Positions 38,597 to 49,037 of a stretch of DNA of 64,000 bases are shown here, piece by piece (within the stretch, counting starts at the first letter, position 1; every line of letters begins with the position of its first letter). A program made the translations under genes and the position numbers. The notes beneath the pieces were generated by a model. It made no database searches. It was not told the origin of the DNA and saw only the letters and a program-made list of their open reading frames with translations. Source of the stretch: Botrytis cinerea B05.10 (lineage: Eukaryota; Ascomycota; Leotiomycetes; Helotiales; Sclerotiniaceae); contig NC_037314.1 of assembly GCF_000143535.2 (NCBI RefSeq), forward strand, positions 1,426,001 through 1,490,000, read 5' to 3'.

Positions 38597-40340
38597 ATGG
38601 ATTCTACATCTCTCACCTCCTCTGCGTCAAAAGAAGACCTTGTGAAGGAATATGTGGGCAAATCACTGCATGATGTATCTTGTCCTGCAGTTGTACTTGA
38701 TCTTTCGATATTGAGGAAGAACTGTACTGGTATGCTTGAGGCTGTGAACTCTCTAGACTGCGGGTGGAGAGCCCATATCAAAACCCACAAGGTATACGTT
38801 CTTTCGGGAGTTCTTCCTCTGATAGACCCTCACCTTCTTGTCCACCTTGGATTATCTCGTATCAGTAGTACTGAGCTTGCCATGAGAGCGCTGTCTGGTT
38901 GACATGTCTACCCATTGTTTCGATTGCGAAGCAATGCATGAATTGGAACTGTTATGATGCATATTCAGTATTCATACTGACTAATATGAAAGACAACAGA
39001 ATTGACAAGATTGCAAATCGGAGACGGACCTGGGCCAGCCAATATCGTCGTTTCAACAGTCGTGGAGGCTGAGAATATCGTCCCTCTACTCCTCGAGTAC
39101 AAGAGTGGGGGAAGAGCTGTCAATGTGGGCTGTTCATTCTTCTATCTACAATCAGATATTATATTTACAAGTCCTAGGTCCTATATAGCTTCCCTCTTAC
39201 TTCAGGCGTAGTCGACCGATTATCGAAAGTCTCTACAGCTCTTGGACCCAATGGCCTATCTCTCATGATCGACCACCCATCGCAACTTCGCTCTGTCGCT
39301 GCCATCCATACGAAAACAAGCATACCGCCTCTCGTTTTTATTAAAATTGACATGGGGACCCACCGAGCTGGTGTCATTCCCGGTACAGAAACCTGCTCTC
39401 AACTAATCTCCTCTGTCACATCCCTCGCCAAGCGCGATGTATGCATTCTTCACGGACTATATTCTCATGCTGGACACTCCTATTCCTCAAACTCCCAAAC
39501 TGCAGCTCTTGACTATCTTCGCCAAGAATTTGAAGCCCTCCTGGTTACATCCGAAGAGGTTCATTCGGTAGCTGCTACTAAATTACCTCTCGTACTTTCT
39601 GTAGGGGCTACTCCAACTTCTAATGCTATTCGTAATCTTCTCCTATCATCTACTTCATCCGAGGAACTGAAAGAGATCTCTGCTCTGAAGGCTACCACGA
39701 GAGCTATTCGTGATCGAGGAAGTGAGATTGAAATCCATGCTGGAGTGTATCCAACGCTTGACATGCAACAATTAGCTACCCATGCATTGCCAGAAGAATT
39801 ACTTAGTGTAAGGCCATTTCTCTCACGAAACCGTCCTTATCATGAGCTGACATACACAAAGTGGTCTTCCGTAGCCATCACAATCCTCGCAGAAGTCGCT
39901 TCGCTTTACCCCCCTAGAGGCAAGTCCGATTCCCCCGAAGCCCTTATCACGGCCGGCTCCCTCGCTCTTGGTCGTGAGCCTTGTAAGGCATACCCGGGTT
40001 GGGGCATTCTTTCACCATGGAACCGCACTTCTTTTGCTTTGCCAAACACGGGCCCTGAAGGTTATTCTGGTGTACGTATCCCCTTTTCACTGAACATTTG
40101 AATGACAGACAACTAAAATAACCGTAGTGGCAAATTTCTCGAATCTCGCAAGAACACGGAATACTAAGCAACCCGGGCAAAAACGACTCGGAACTCTCTA
40201 TTGGCCAAAAAGTACGCGTCTGGCCTAATCATGCATGTATCGCTGGGGCAGGGTATGGATGGTATCTGATTGTAGACGAGAGTCGAGAGGGAAAAGAAGA
40301 TGAGATTATTGATGTTTGGGTAAGATGGCGAGGATGGTAA
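38597..40340 (+). CDS. DSD1: D-serine dehydratase (DSD1-like, PLP and zinc dependent)
   Basis: Fold-type III PLP enzyme (alanine-racemase-like barrel) that converts D-serine to pyruvate and ammonia, probably in the cytosol. Exons 38597..38791, 38993..39124, 39178..40071 and 40128..40340 give 477 codons plus stop, all in phase 0. The PLP lysine is in RAHIKTHK (Lys62). Next come TTELTRLQIGDGPGPANIVV, NVLYSFPLTSGVVDRLSKV and LGPNGLSLMIDHPSQL, then TRAIRDRGSEIEIHAGVYP and GWGILSPWN. The C-terminal domain has PNHACIAGAGYGWY, whose His442 and Cys444 correspond to the zinc ligands of eukaryotic D-serine dehydratases. This C-terminal His/Cys pair argues for dehydratase rather than a plain D-threonine aldolase. 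The first intron is 201 nt, longer than usual. It ends 226 bp from the convergent ARP4 gene. Confidence 0.9.
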
Positions 40341-40566
40341 AGCTACATTGGTAAGCGAAGTCTTAGAAAGAAAAGATTTAAGCTTTGTCATGAACTTCAT
40401 TGTGCACATATTCTAGAATCGAAGGTATTATATCTTAATCTCAGCGCGCACTTGAAACTCCCCCAACGCCAGTCCAATTCCCACCTTCCACTTTCATTCC
40501 ATACCACCATAGATTTAAAGAATAACTTTTGGCTTTCTGCAACAACCGTGGGAATAGAAAGTATGT

Positions 40567-42033
40567 TTATTTGCATCTTTTCTCCACAATACTGGCACCA
40601 AATTCCTCGTATTCCTTCCTTGAAATCCACATTTGATGGAAGGTTCCCAAACTTCCCAAGATACTACCTCCAATCCACGAACCAAATCTTCTCTCTTGTG
40701 TAAGACCTGCAGCTTGCAACTTGATTCTAGCACCCGGGTATAGAAGCGATAATTCGTTATTCAAACGATCTGTGAATCCGTTAAGTAGCGTACTCCCACC
40801 TGTGACGATAATGTTCTGCAACAAATGCGACCGTAAATCCATATCAACCGCTGCAATAGAAGCTTTGATCATCTCGGGGAGAGTTTGGGCTTTTGTGGGA
40901 GCAGACTCGTTGTCTACAGGTATCGCAACCTTTTCGTCCCACATGCCTTCTGTAACATTAAATCGCTCTACACCCCACATCTGATTTGAACCATCTGGCA
41001 TCTCGAATACCCGACCCGGTTGTTGTTTCGCATAATCCACGTTCGTGGTTAAAGTTCCGGGTCCGGTAGGAGCATTCAGACGATTTGGCCCGCTCCAGAC
41101 TTGCACAACCGATTCTTTGAATTCTGTTAAGACACGCTCTTCTTCTAAAGCGCGGAAACTAGGCGTGGGCGGAATTTTGAAATTGCGGTATGTGGCCTGT
41201 GCTGGAGCACCTGCGTCAACGGGAGTTTTGGATGAGATCATAAAATGCGGAGTGAGCTCGACTTTGGGTTCTACGGTGTTGAACATGGCGCGGATTTGGG
41301 AGGATACCCAGTTGCCAGCGAGAGGGGACCTCTGCACTGATTTTTTGAGTACAAGTCCATCGTGTACGGCGATAACTGATGCATTTGATGCTCCGACATC
41401 GACCACCAACGCTGTTGCCTTGCCGCCTCCAAATGCTGCGAGGACACTGTTTCGTGCGAGCCAAAAGGCGGGGCTTCCCCAAGATTCCATAGCTACTTCA
41501 ATAGCCTTCTCTCGAGATTTAGCTGTATTCCATGCGGTTTCTGTCATTAACAGAGGGTGTTCTTCCAAAGGTTTCTCTTGCGCATCCACATCCATATCAA
41601 CCTCCATCTCCTCTGGTCGATCATTTAGTCCGTTGGTTCTAGGATCCGCCTGCTTGAAGCTCGTAAGTCGTGAAGTAATAGCATACTTCCATAACTGTTC
41701 CGCAGTATCCCAGTCTTCAACAATTCCATCCTTGTTCATTGGATTGCGGATTTCGAGGTTCGCGCTGGGGTTGTGAATCGCATTGTCGCCATAAAATGAT
41801 TCTCCATCACGAACACCATAATGTGAGTTGATGAATGATTTGGGGGTATCTTCTCCTGCAAATCCGGCGCGTATACTTGAGTATCCCGGGTCAATGACAA
41901 TGGCTGATACTTCATCTAATTGATTTTGTTAGTGGCATGCTCATGGACCTGTGAGGTGGCTGGCAAAAAAGTATTTACCTCCTCCATAAACGTCAGTGGG
42001 TTGCATTGACGAATTCATTGTTTGTGATGCCAT
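40567..42033 (-). CDS. ARP4: Actin-related protein ARP4
   Basis: Nuclear actin-related protein shared by the NuA4 acetyltransferase and the INO80 and SWR1 remodelling complexes. Exons are complement(41979..42033) and complement(40567..41915), giving 467 codons plus stop; the 63-nt intron sits after codon 18, a position usual for fungal actin-family genes. The N-terminus reads [20 protein letters not shown] then [11 protein letters not shown], the actin phosphate-1 region. [19 protein letters not shown] is the phosphate-2 region, and [20 protein letters not shown] the adenosine region. [20 protein letters not shown] and [11 protein letters not shown] form the actin-like end. An acidic insert ([11 protein letters not shown]) and an extended segment around residues 265-325 are Arp4-like and absent from actin. 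Identification as Arp4 rather than Arp6/8 rests on length and these segments. Confidence 0.92.
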
Positions 42034-42641
42034 GGCGATAAGAGGATATTGACAACAGAAGGTTAAGGCAATCGAGTTTCAGATGATAGGAACCAAAATA
42101 ACAAGCAGGCGGAGAAGTTGTCGCGTCGTCGATCTTGTAAATAAATGCGCTCGAATTCGTGAAAGTTGCAGTTTCAGACTAGGCAACTTTAAGCGATGAA
42201 AGCTTTGGAATACGGAAGGTAGAAGCGATAGGCCCTCAGTGAAGATAGAACGTTTCTAAGCTCTTGACACGACGTTATTAATGGCTTGTTAGAATGAATT
42301 CTAACTCAATAGACTCTGGCTGATTTCGCGTCCTTGTTCTTGTTCTTGTTATAATTGCTGGTGGTGATGCTATGCCTCTTACATGTGACTCGGAGCTGGA
42401 ACAACATAATCCGAAATACTTGGTGTCAGCATTTGCTTTTCATCAGATTCATCTCACCCCCTTTCTTCGTGTTATTTGGGCTTTTGTTGTATTATTAGAC
42501 AAAATAGTATGTATTTTCCGTGATTCCAAAGTATAACCGGGAAGATTTCCAACCTGCTGTCTTTCCACGAACCCTCATCCTCAACACAGCACACAGCACT
42601 ATATTCTTTCACGTACAATTACTGTGCATCCATCAAGGCCC
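42034..42641. promoter_or_regulatory. Bidirectional promoter region, ARP4 / LRR kinase
   Basis: 608 bp between divergent starts, with a short (TTGTTC)n run near 42331-42350. No site is called individually. Confidence 0.45.
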
Positions 42642-43976
42642 ATGATGCAATCTCTCGATGATCTTAGAGCAGGGAAATACAAAGGGACAAGACGGTTGAA
42701 GTTATCATGTGGTCTCACGGAGTTCCCTCGAGAGATTCTGGACCTCTACGATACGCTCGAGATTCTTGATCTATCTAATAACCCTCTCTCAACACTCCCC
42801 AAAGAGATTCACCGACTCCATAAGCTCAAGGTTGCTTTCTTTTCCGACTGCAATTTTACCACATTCCCCAAAGGATTGGCTCAGTGTCGTTCTCTAGAAA
42901 TGATTGCCTTCAAAAACAATGGAATGACTACGATCTCCGAAGGAGTCTTTCCACGCAAGTTACGGTGGTTGATCCTTACCAATAACAAGATTGAATCTCT
43001 CCCTCACAGTATTGGAAGCTGTCATAGACTGCAAAAATGCATGCTTGCGGGGAATGTTTTGACATCTCTCCCTGACGAAATGTCTCATTGTCGGAAGTTG
43101 GGCCTACTAAGACTGTCGGCCAACAAGATCGCTCGTTTACCCCCTTGGTTGTTCAGTCTTCCCGAATTGTCATTTCTTTCGTTCTCTGGAAACCCCTGCA
43201 CTCCGTCAAATGAAGACAATCCAACATTAGATGATATCTCTTGGACAGACTTGAAGATCGACCACCTTTTGGGAGAAGGAGCTTCGGGTATAATTTCAAA
43301 GGGTGTGTGGAAATCGTCTACAGCCGAAAAGAATGTCGCTGTTAAGTTATTCAAAGGCGAGGTGACCAGTGATGGCGTACCAGCAGACGAAATGAATGCA
43401 TGCATTACCGCAGGTCGTCACCCGAATCTCATTGATCCAATCGGCAAGATTCATGGCCATCCTGAAAAAAGAGGATTGGTACTCGAGCTCATCCCTCCTC
43501 ACTATACAAACTTGGGACTTCCGCCAACTCTTGATAGTTGTACACGCGATGCTTTTCATCCGGAAACTTTCTTCTCGATCGAGAAATGTCGCGCGATTCT
43601 GATCTCTATCGCATCCGCGAGTAAGCATCTCCATGAAAGAGGAATCACTCATGGAGATTTGTACGCGCATAATATTTTGATCGATGACTCCGGTCATGCT
43701 CTTCTTGGAGACTTTGGCGCCGCGACAATATACCAAAAGGGTTACGAACATTCAGAGGCAATCGAAAAGATGGAAGTCTTTGCCTTTGGTCATTTGATCG
43801 AAGATATGTTAGGTTTGGTGGCGCGAAAAGTCGTTGCTATGGATAATCTCAGTGTTTGTGATGAGAAAGAAGGGTATGCGATTGAGGAGTTGAACCTGTT
43901 GCATTACAAGTGTACCAACCCTATTGTTATGGATAGACCACTGTTTTCCGAGATTTGTACGGAGTTATGCGCCTGA
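42642..43976 (+). CDS. Leucine-rich repeat protein kinase (LRR-kinase fusion)
   Basis: Intronless, 444 codons from the ATG at 42642 (the next ATG is immediately in frame). Residues 15-190 are about seven leucine-rich repeats of 22-23 residues (LEILDLSNNPLSTLPKEI, LRWLILTNNKIESLP, LGLLRLSANKIARLP). A short linker leads to a protein kinase-like domain from about residue 205. The glycine loop is GEGASGIISKG (211-221), the ATP lysine is VAVK (Lys235), the catalytic loop is HGDLYAHN (Asp339, Asn344) and the metal motif DFG is at 357-359. All key catalytic residues are present, but HRD is replaced by HGD and the C-lobe is short, so it is an unusual kinase. The order LRR then kinase, without signal peptide or membrane segment, means an intracellular protein. 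The organisation resembles soluble LRR kinases of bacteria more than plant receptor kinases. Substrate unknown. Confidence 0.85.
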   Translation: MMQSLDDLRAGKYKGTRRLKLSCGLTEFPREILDLYDTLEILDLSNNPLSTLPKEIHRLHKLKVAFFSDCNFTTFPKGLAQCRSLEMIAFKNNGMTTISEGVFPRKLRWLILTNNKIESLPHSIGSCHRLQKCMLAGNVLTSLPDEMSHCRKLGLLRLSANKIARLPPWLFSLPELSFLSFSGNPCTPSNEDNPTLDDISWTDLKIDHLLGEGASGIISKGVWKSSTAEKNVAVKLFKGEVTSDGVPADEMNACITAGRHPNLIDPIGKIHGHPEKRGLVLELIPPHYTNLGLPPTLDSCTRDAFHPETFFSIEKCRAILISIASASKHLHERGITHGDLYAHNILIDDSGHALLGDFGAATIYQKGYEHSEAIEKMEVFAFGHLIEDMLGLVARKVVAMDNLSVCDEKEGYAIEELNLLHYKCTNPIVMDRPLFSEICTELCA

Positions 43977-44268
43977 TTAGATATAGAGTTTGGTCGTCAT
44001 TTTCCCAGTCTATTTGCCCAGCCTTTTTTTACGTTCAAAATATCTGTTTTTATAGAACGAGAACAGCTAGAAGGATGATGGAATACATATAGAATAGATA
44101 GGACAGCATACACAAGGTGTCATATCTTCACATTTTATTTCTGATTAATCGATGGTCACTTTTCGGTTTCATGGGCTTTGTCACAATTGTACTAGCTGCA
44201 CAATCTACCTCATCCGCCTAACAAACATATCTGCAAATTTCGCATCACCCCTCGTCAAATGGTGGTAT
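43977..44268. other. 3' flank of the LRR kinase
   Basis: Non-coding, AT-rich; nothing recognised. Confidence 0.5.
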
Positions 44269-44269
44269 T

Positions 44270-44469
44270 GACAAAGCGACAATCTAGCTTAACGGTTAGA
44301 CACGACAACTCGAGGTGCGCGCGGTATCTTTGTAGGGAGCATTCGACTCCCTTCGGAGTCAGGGAAACCACGAAATAGGTCAACAGAGATGTAGCGCGCC
44401 TGTGCACCAGGCGCGTGAACTCTTTTGCTTTCTACAACTGCGATCCTGTAAGGATCATGCTAAGTTTTT
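44270..44469 (+). ncRNA. Candidate Pol III-transcribed structured RNA
   Basis: An A-box match (TAGCTTAACGG, 44285-44295, fits TRGYNNARNNG fully) is followed by a B-box-like sequence (CATTCGACTCC, 44340-44350, 9 of 11 to GGTTCGANTCC). The B box lies in a T-arm-like hairpin: 6-bp stem 44334-44339/44347-44352 with a 7-nt loop. An alternative hairpin uses 44345-44350/44355-44360. A perfect 8-bp GC hairpin (44395-44402/44408-44415) and a 6-bp hairpin (44442-44447/44451-44456) follow. TTGTAG (44330-44335) can pair with CTACAA (44432-44437) to enclose the middle hairpins. The stretch ends in T5 at 44465-44469, a Pol III terminator. No canonical tRNA can be folded. Start and exact ends are guesses; it may be a stable ncRNA or a tRNA-derived SINE head. 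Confidence 0.42.
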
Positions 44470-45478
44470 CAAAGCACTCAAATATGCCTGCCGTTGTCTG
44501 TGATGTTTGGTAGTGTTGAAGTTTTTGCCCTTTTGAGTATTATCATTTTTGGGTTGTTTTTTGATAGTGGAATGAGAAAGTGGGTCCTCGAGTTCCAAAT
44601 GGCGTTTTGGTTTTATGTTCGGGCAGAGAATGCGGTGGCTTCTTGCACTTTATTGTAATCGCAGTGCGGAGTGAATCTGGTTCGAGATGAGGATATTCTG
44701 AGCTATCTATGCCAGCAAGCTTTGGATTTTCCGCCATACTCCATTCAATACTTAAAAACTCACTCTTGGTACTGGTAGGTAGAATTTTGATTATAGAAAA
44801 TAGCTAAACAGTGATTTCGATATCACAGGTATTGAATGTAAGCTGTATTGCGAAGGTACTGGAAAATTGAAATGAAAATTATAACAGAAATCACAGAGAC
44901 TAGTTTTGCGAGTAATATGCAAGCGCCATGATGTCCCCAAAATCACAGATGCGCAGGCTTTTTGCGTCAATCATTTTTCGTCCCCGGTGACATAGTGAAA
45001 CTACCTAGGTAAATCCAGTTGGAGGTGAGCAGAAGATCTAGACTTCCAACGTCGTTTGACCGGTGTTAGGAGATAAGAGGATTGAATCATGACTATTTAG
45101 GATTGTATAGTTCCACCCAATCAAATCACCCTACCCACCATGACAGATGACCCACTCTATGGAATACGATATGAGGTTAGCTTTAGCCTTGAAGACGTAA
45201 ATGAGTACGAAAAGCGATTAGCCTGAATTTTAAACATCGTCAACGGGACGATACAACGCAAAGATCAACGAATGTTAGCTGGCGTCGAGCATGGTAAAAT
45301 CTCCGTTTCCCTGAATTTATGAGTTTCTTCGGGTTTCAAAATACAATAACTCCGAACTTCGGAAGTGAGGTAGGTATAAGGGTGAAGGTATGGCCTTCTC
45401 ATCGCTACACAGTTACAGTCTCATCATCCTCGATCAGATATATTTCAGAAACACCGTTTGAATATCTCTTATATCATA
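44470..45478. other. Intergenic
   Basis: Upstream region of the reductase gene; only short ORFs are present and none is supported. Confidence 0.5.
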
Positions 45479-46525
45479 ATGTCTTCAACAACGGCCTCAC
45501 AGCATCTTGCTGCTATTATACCTGAAAAGGGTGGTCCTTTTGAATTAGTTCACAGGCCCACCCCGACTCCCGGTCCCAAAGAACTCCTCATAGAAGTCCA
45601 CTCAATTGCGTGTAACCCAATCGACTATTACATGCGCGACCATGGGTTATTTGTTACTTCCTATCCCGCTATTCCCGGATCAGATGTTTCTGGCATTGTT
45701 GTTGCTGCCGGTCAATCTGTGCCCGCTGCTGCACCGAAAGTAGGAACACGAGTAACCGCTTTTGCACCCGCATTCTTCACAAAAGGTGATCCGGATCATG
45801 GAGCATTTCAGAAGAAAGTTCTTGTGCCAGCTTCAAGTGTATGCCCATTGCCTGACAGAATAAGCTTCAACGAGGGAGCAATTCTTCCGATGGCTGTGCA
45901 AACTGCGATGGCTGCTTGGTATTCCGTTGGTTTGGCGCGCGATACTAAATTTACACCTTCAGATAAGAAAGGAGCTTTGGTGTGGGGAGGGAGCAGCAGT
46001 GTTGGAGGGGCGGGTGTACAACAAGCCGCGAACATGGGCTATGTGGTATATGCAACTGCTAGCCCACATAATCATGAGTATGTCAAGAAACTCGGTGCCT
46101 CGAAAGTGTTTGATTACAAAGACAGCGCTGTTGTAGAGAACATTTTGAAGTCTGCAAAAGAAGATGAGATCACAATTGATTTGGCATATGATGCTGCTGG
46201 TGCACTGCAACCCATTTTGGACATCCTGAAAGCTACGAAGGGTGATAACATTGCCAATTTGGCATCTGCAATACCATTGAGACCCCAACCCCCAGATGTG
46301 GAGGGAATGAACATCAAATTTGTTTCTGCGCCAACAGATGATGTTGAAAGGGATGAATGGTCACAATGGCTCTATTGGACCTGGCTAAAGGAGAAACTAC
46401 AAACGGGCGAGTTTGTACCAAGCCCAAGTATCAAAGTAGTGGATGGGGGATTGGATTCTTCAAATAAAGTATTAGATGAGTTGAAGGGAGGAGTCAGTGG
46501 TGTGAAATTAGTGTTGGAAGTATAA
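45479..46525 (+). CDS. Medium-chain dehydrogenase/reductase, zinc-independent (ToxD/enoyl-reductase type)
   Basis: Intronless, 348 codons from the ATG at 45479 (frame open a little upstream without a better start). The N-terminal GroES-like domain has PTPTPGPKELLIEVHSIACN, PIDYYMRDHG and PAIPGSDVSGIVVAAG. The Rossmann domain has ALVWGGSSSVGGAGVQQAAN, the NADPH-binding glycine motif. It lacks the structural-zinc cysteine cluster and the catalytic Cys/His zinc ligands, so it belongs to the quinone-oxidoreductase/enoyl-reductase side of the family. Fungal relatives include trans-acting enoyl reductases of polyketide clusters and general quinone or enal reductases; no synthase is nearby, so a detoxification or general redox role is more likely. 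It converges on the SDR-fold gene, with 163 bp between stop codons. Confidence 0.87.
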   Translation: MSSTTASQHLAAIIPEKGGPFELVHRPTPTPGPKELLIEVHSIACNPIDYYMRDHGLFVTSYPAIPGSDVSGIVVAAGQSVPAAAPKVGTRVTAFAPAFFTKGDPDHGAFQKKVLVPASSVCPLPDRISFNEGAILPMAVQTAMAAWYSVGLARDTKFTPSDKKGALVWGGSSSVGGAGVQQAANMGYVVYATASPHNHEYVKKLGASKVFDYKDSAVVENILKSAKEDEITIDLAYDAAGALQPILDILKATKGDNIANLASAIPLRPQPPDVEGMNIKFVSAPTDDVERDEWSQWLYWTWLKEKLQTGEFVPSPSIKVVDGGLDSSNKVLDELKGGVSGVKLVLEV

Positions 46526-46688
46526 TGATTTAGTGCTGCAGTTAGAACCATCCTCATCTTTTGTTGAAAAATCGATAAACATTGAAAAGCTCCGCATGCT
46601 TCTTACTGGCTGCCTTCTCTCGGTTGCTAGTGAATTGGAACTGTGTTCGTCTGACCCTTTCAATTTCTTTTCGCAATTGTACTGTTTT

Positions 46689-47953
46689 CTAGACATTGAA
46701 TGTTTCCCCGACAAGTTGTTCGCTCAATTTCCATAGTGTGTCAGCATCTTGTTCGCTAGTTGCGTAGCTCCTAGTCTCTGAATTCACTTTCTCGTCAACA
46801 ATGAATGCCGGAGATAATGCTAGAGCTTCTAATCAGCGAGTGCGTCGATGGTTGAAGAGTGGAATGTACCTTTGAATGCAGGATCCAGTGCGGCACGGAT
46901 GACTGCACCAGCTGCTTCTTGTCTCGTTACCATATTCTGAGGCTGGAAAGGTCTACCTATTCTCTCACATCAGTTGCTGGAACAGATATTGGTAAAGCTA
47001 CTTGCCCTCCTCTCTCTCTGTGGCAAACTTGTACGCCTCTGCAAGTTTCTCTTGATCAACACCAGAGTTTTCGAGATATTTGGTTTCCAAGGTAGCTTCA
47101 ATGTTGTTAATATAGCTTTCCTGTATAGCCCATAGTAGCGACTCACTTCCCGGATGCACGACGAACGTCGAGACACCTTTATCGGCCAGTCTTTTTCCTA
47201 GAGCGATGTTCCAGAGAAGCATTGCGGTCTTCGATTGTCCCAATGCTTTCCAAGCATTGTAAGCTTTTCCTTCCTATGACCGAGGTCCGTTAACCGAAGG
47301 TTTTCGCAATGGGAAAAGAAATACGTCGACATGCCTCAAAATTAATATCATCAAGGTTCACCTCACCCAACTCGTACTCCAAGCACCCCACATTAACGAT
47401 TACTGCCCCTTCTTCTCTCGCTGCCACAATCCGATCTATCAGCAAGTTGGTTAATAAAAAGTGACCCAAGTAGTTTGCAGCAAATTGGCCCTCAACACCC
47501 TGCTTGGAGGTCGTATAATTTTGCACGCCCATAACCCCAGCATTATTGATGACAACGTGTATTTTCTCTGGCTTCAATTTCTTGATATTTTCTGCTGCTG
47601 TGCGGATAGATTCATTGTCAAGTAAGTTTAATGGGATCCAGACGACATTGATGTTGGGGTTCATGCGTCGAATGAGAAACATGACGGAGAGGACTTTTGT
47701 TTTTTGGCGCCCAGCGAGAATTATCATTGAAGGGTTTGACGATGAGGCAATGGAGAGGGCAATCTCTGCTCCAATCCCTTCTTCACTGGGTCCAGTAATG
47801 AGAACTGTATGGGGTGTTTAGAGTAGAATTAGACACAGACGAGATTAGGAAAAATGTGAAGTGCATACAGGTTTTGCCATCAGCGTGCTGGGAAAACAGT
47901 TTGACCATATCAACGGCATAAGTGCTCTTGTTCTGGGTTTCGCTTGTAGCCAT
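46689..47953 (-). CDS. SDR-fold protein lacking catalytic Ser and Tyr
   Basis: Five exons: complement(47869..47953), complement(47335..47804), complement(47002..47273), complement(46870..46952) and complement(46689..46819), giving 346 codons plus stop with every phase consistent. It resembles the retinol-dehydrogenase/WWOX-like SDRs of ascomycetes. The cofactor motif is FLITGPSEEGIGAE, the NNAG motif is VVINNAGVMG, and NYLGHFLLTNLL follows. Where relatives have VNVSS it has VNVGC, and where they have the catalytic Tyr of YGQSK it reads LGQSK, so Ser and Tyr are both gone and only Lys remains. NAD(P) binding may persist without classical catalysis. The second intron (47274..47334, 61 nt) begins GCATGT, a GC-AG intron; all others are GT-AG. 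The fourth intron is 50 nt, and its acceptor CTCTAG was chosen for branch-site spacing. Confidence 0.82.
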
Positions 47954-49037
47954 TTTTAAATCGTTAAGACGATTGTTAAGTCGGGTACCTTAGCAAGTTG
48001 TTCTGACAACGTTCGTTTCGAGTTTTCAAGCGGGTTTGAAAATTGAAGTTGGGCTGTGAACAGACATCTGCGGGGACGATTTTGCTCATAGGGTGCGAGA
48101 CCGATATATATAGCCAGCCAATTTGCTATCATGACGACTACTTATCGCAACTGTGTGAATACTACCGAGTGCTTCTCCTTGGTCCCAAGTAATGTACTGC
48201 GCCTCTCAGTAGATTTCCGTCTCGGCCAGCTTAATATGTCACTCTTTAAACGTGGTAAGTAAACTACTTTATTGAAGGATAAGCTTTCAAATTAATTCAT
48301 TGCCACGAGTGGTTGAAATCTACGTAAAACCCTTCAATCTCGCAGATAAGTAAGACCAACCAAGAGCGTAATTCCGCGTGTATACTTTCTGCAGTTCTTC
48401 ACTGTGGTTATGACGGATCTGACAAGACTTTTGGTTTCCAAGGCCCAAGAAGCTTCTACCGCAATTATCTTGACATGTAATTTGATTCGCTAGAATTCAT
48501 CTTCAGGGTACCGATAAATGCACCGACAACTCAACAAGTGGACTTTCTGCGGGGTCTGTAAGCCCTACTACTAGCGTACCAACTGGCTGGAGATTTTGAT
48601 TTGAATGACTCGAGCCATGATATGGTTGCAGAATTATAAGATTCCGATTCAAAGTTCCCAAGCTTTCAGACCGGTCAAGTCCGAGTTCCAAGCTGCTGGG
48701 AAGCCCAATAGTTATACTTGAACCCGATTGTGTAGGTTTATACCGAGGGCTACGTAGCAATGGAACTTGTGGGTCAGAGGAAAGTTTTGTGATTCACTTA
48801 ACTACGTTGTGTTTATTTCTCTCGTGGGTTTTGCCTCCACTTTCAACGTGATGTTGCAATCTGTTTCTCCCAATATTGAATGCTCAAAGTAAATCGATAT
48901 CAATTCCTCGTGTTCTCTCATACTATTTGCATCCATTGTGAGTGGAGCTCACGATTTCTCGTCCGCGATCCCTCCCTAGACCTATTTGGAAGAGTTCATA
49001 ATTCCTGCCATTTCAACACAAGTCAAGACCATGCCAG
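47954..49037. other. Intergenic
   Basis: Promoter of the SDR-fold gene and 3' flank of the SET-MYND locus. No supported ORF. Confidence 0.5.

Noticed and set aside
44384..44395. U6-like ACAGAGATG segment inside the candidate RNA
   Set aside because: The rest of U6 (5' stem-loop, AGCAGTTCC-type internal stem-loop) is absent; a nine-base match is not enough.
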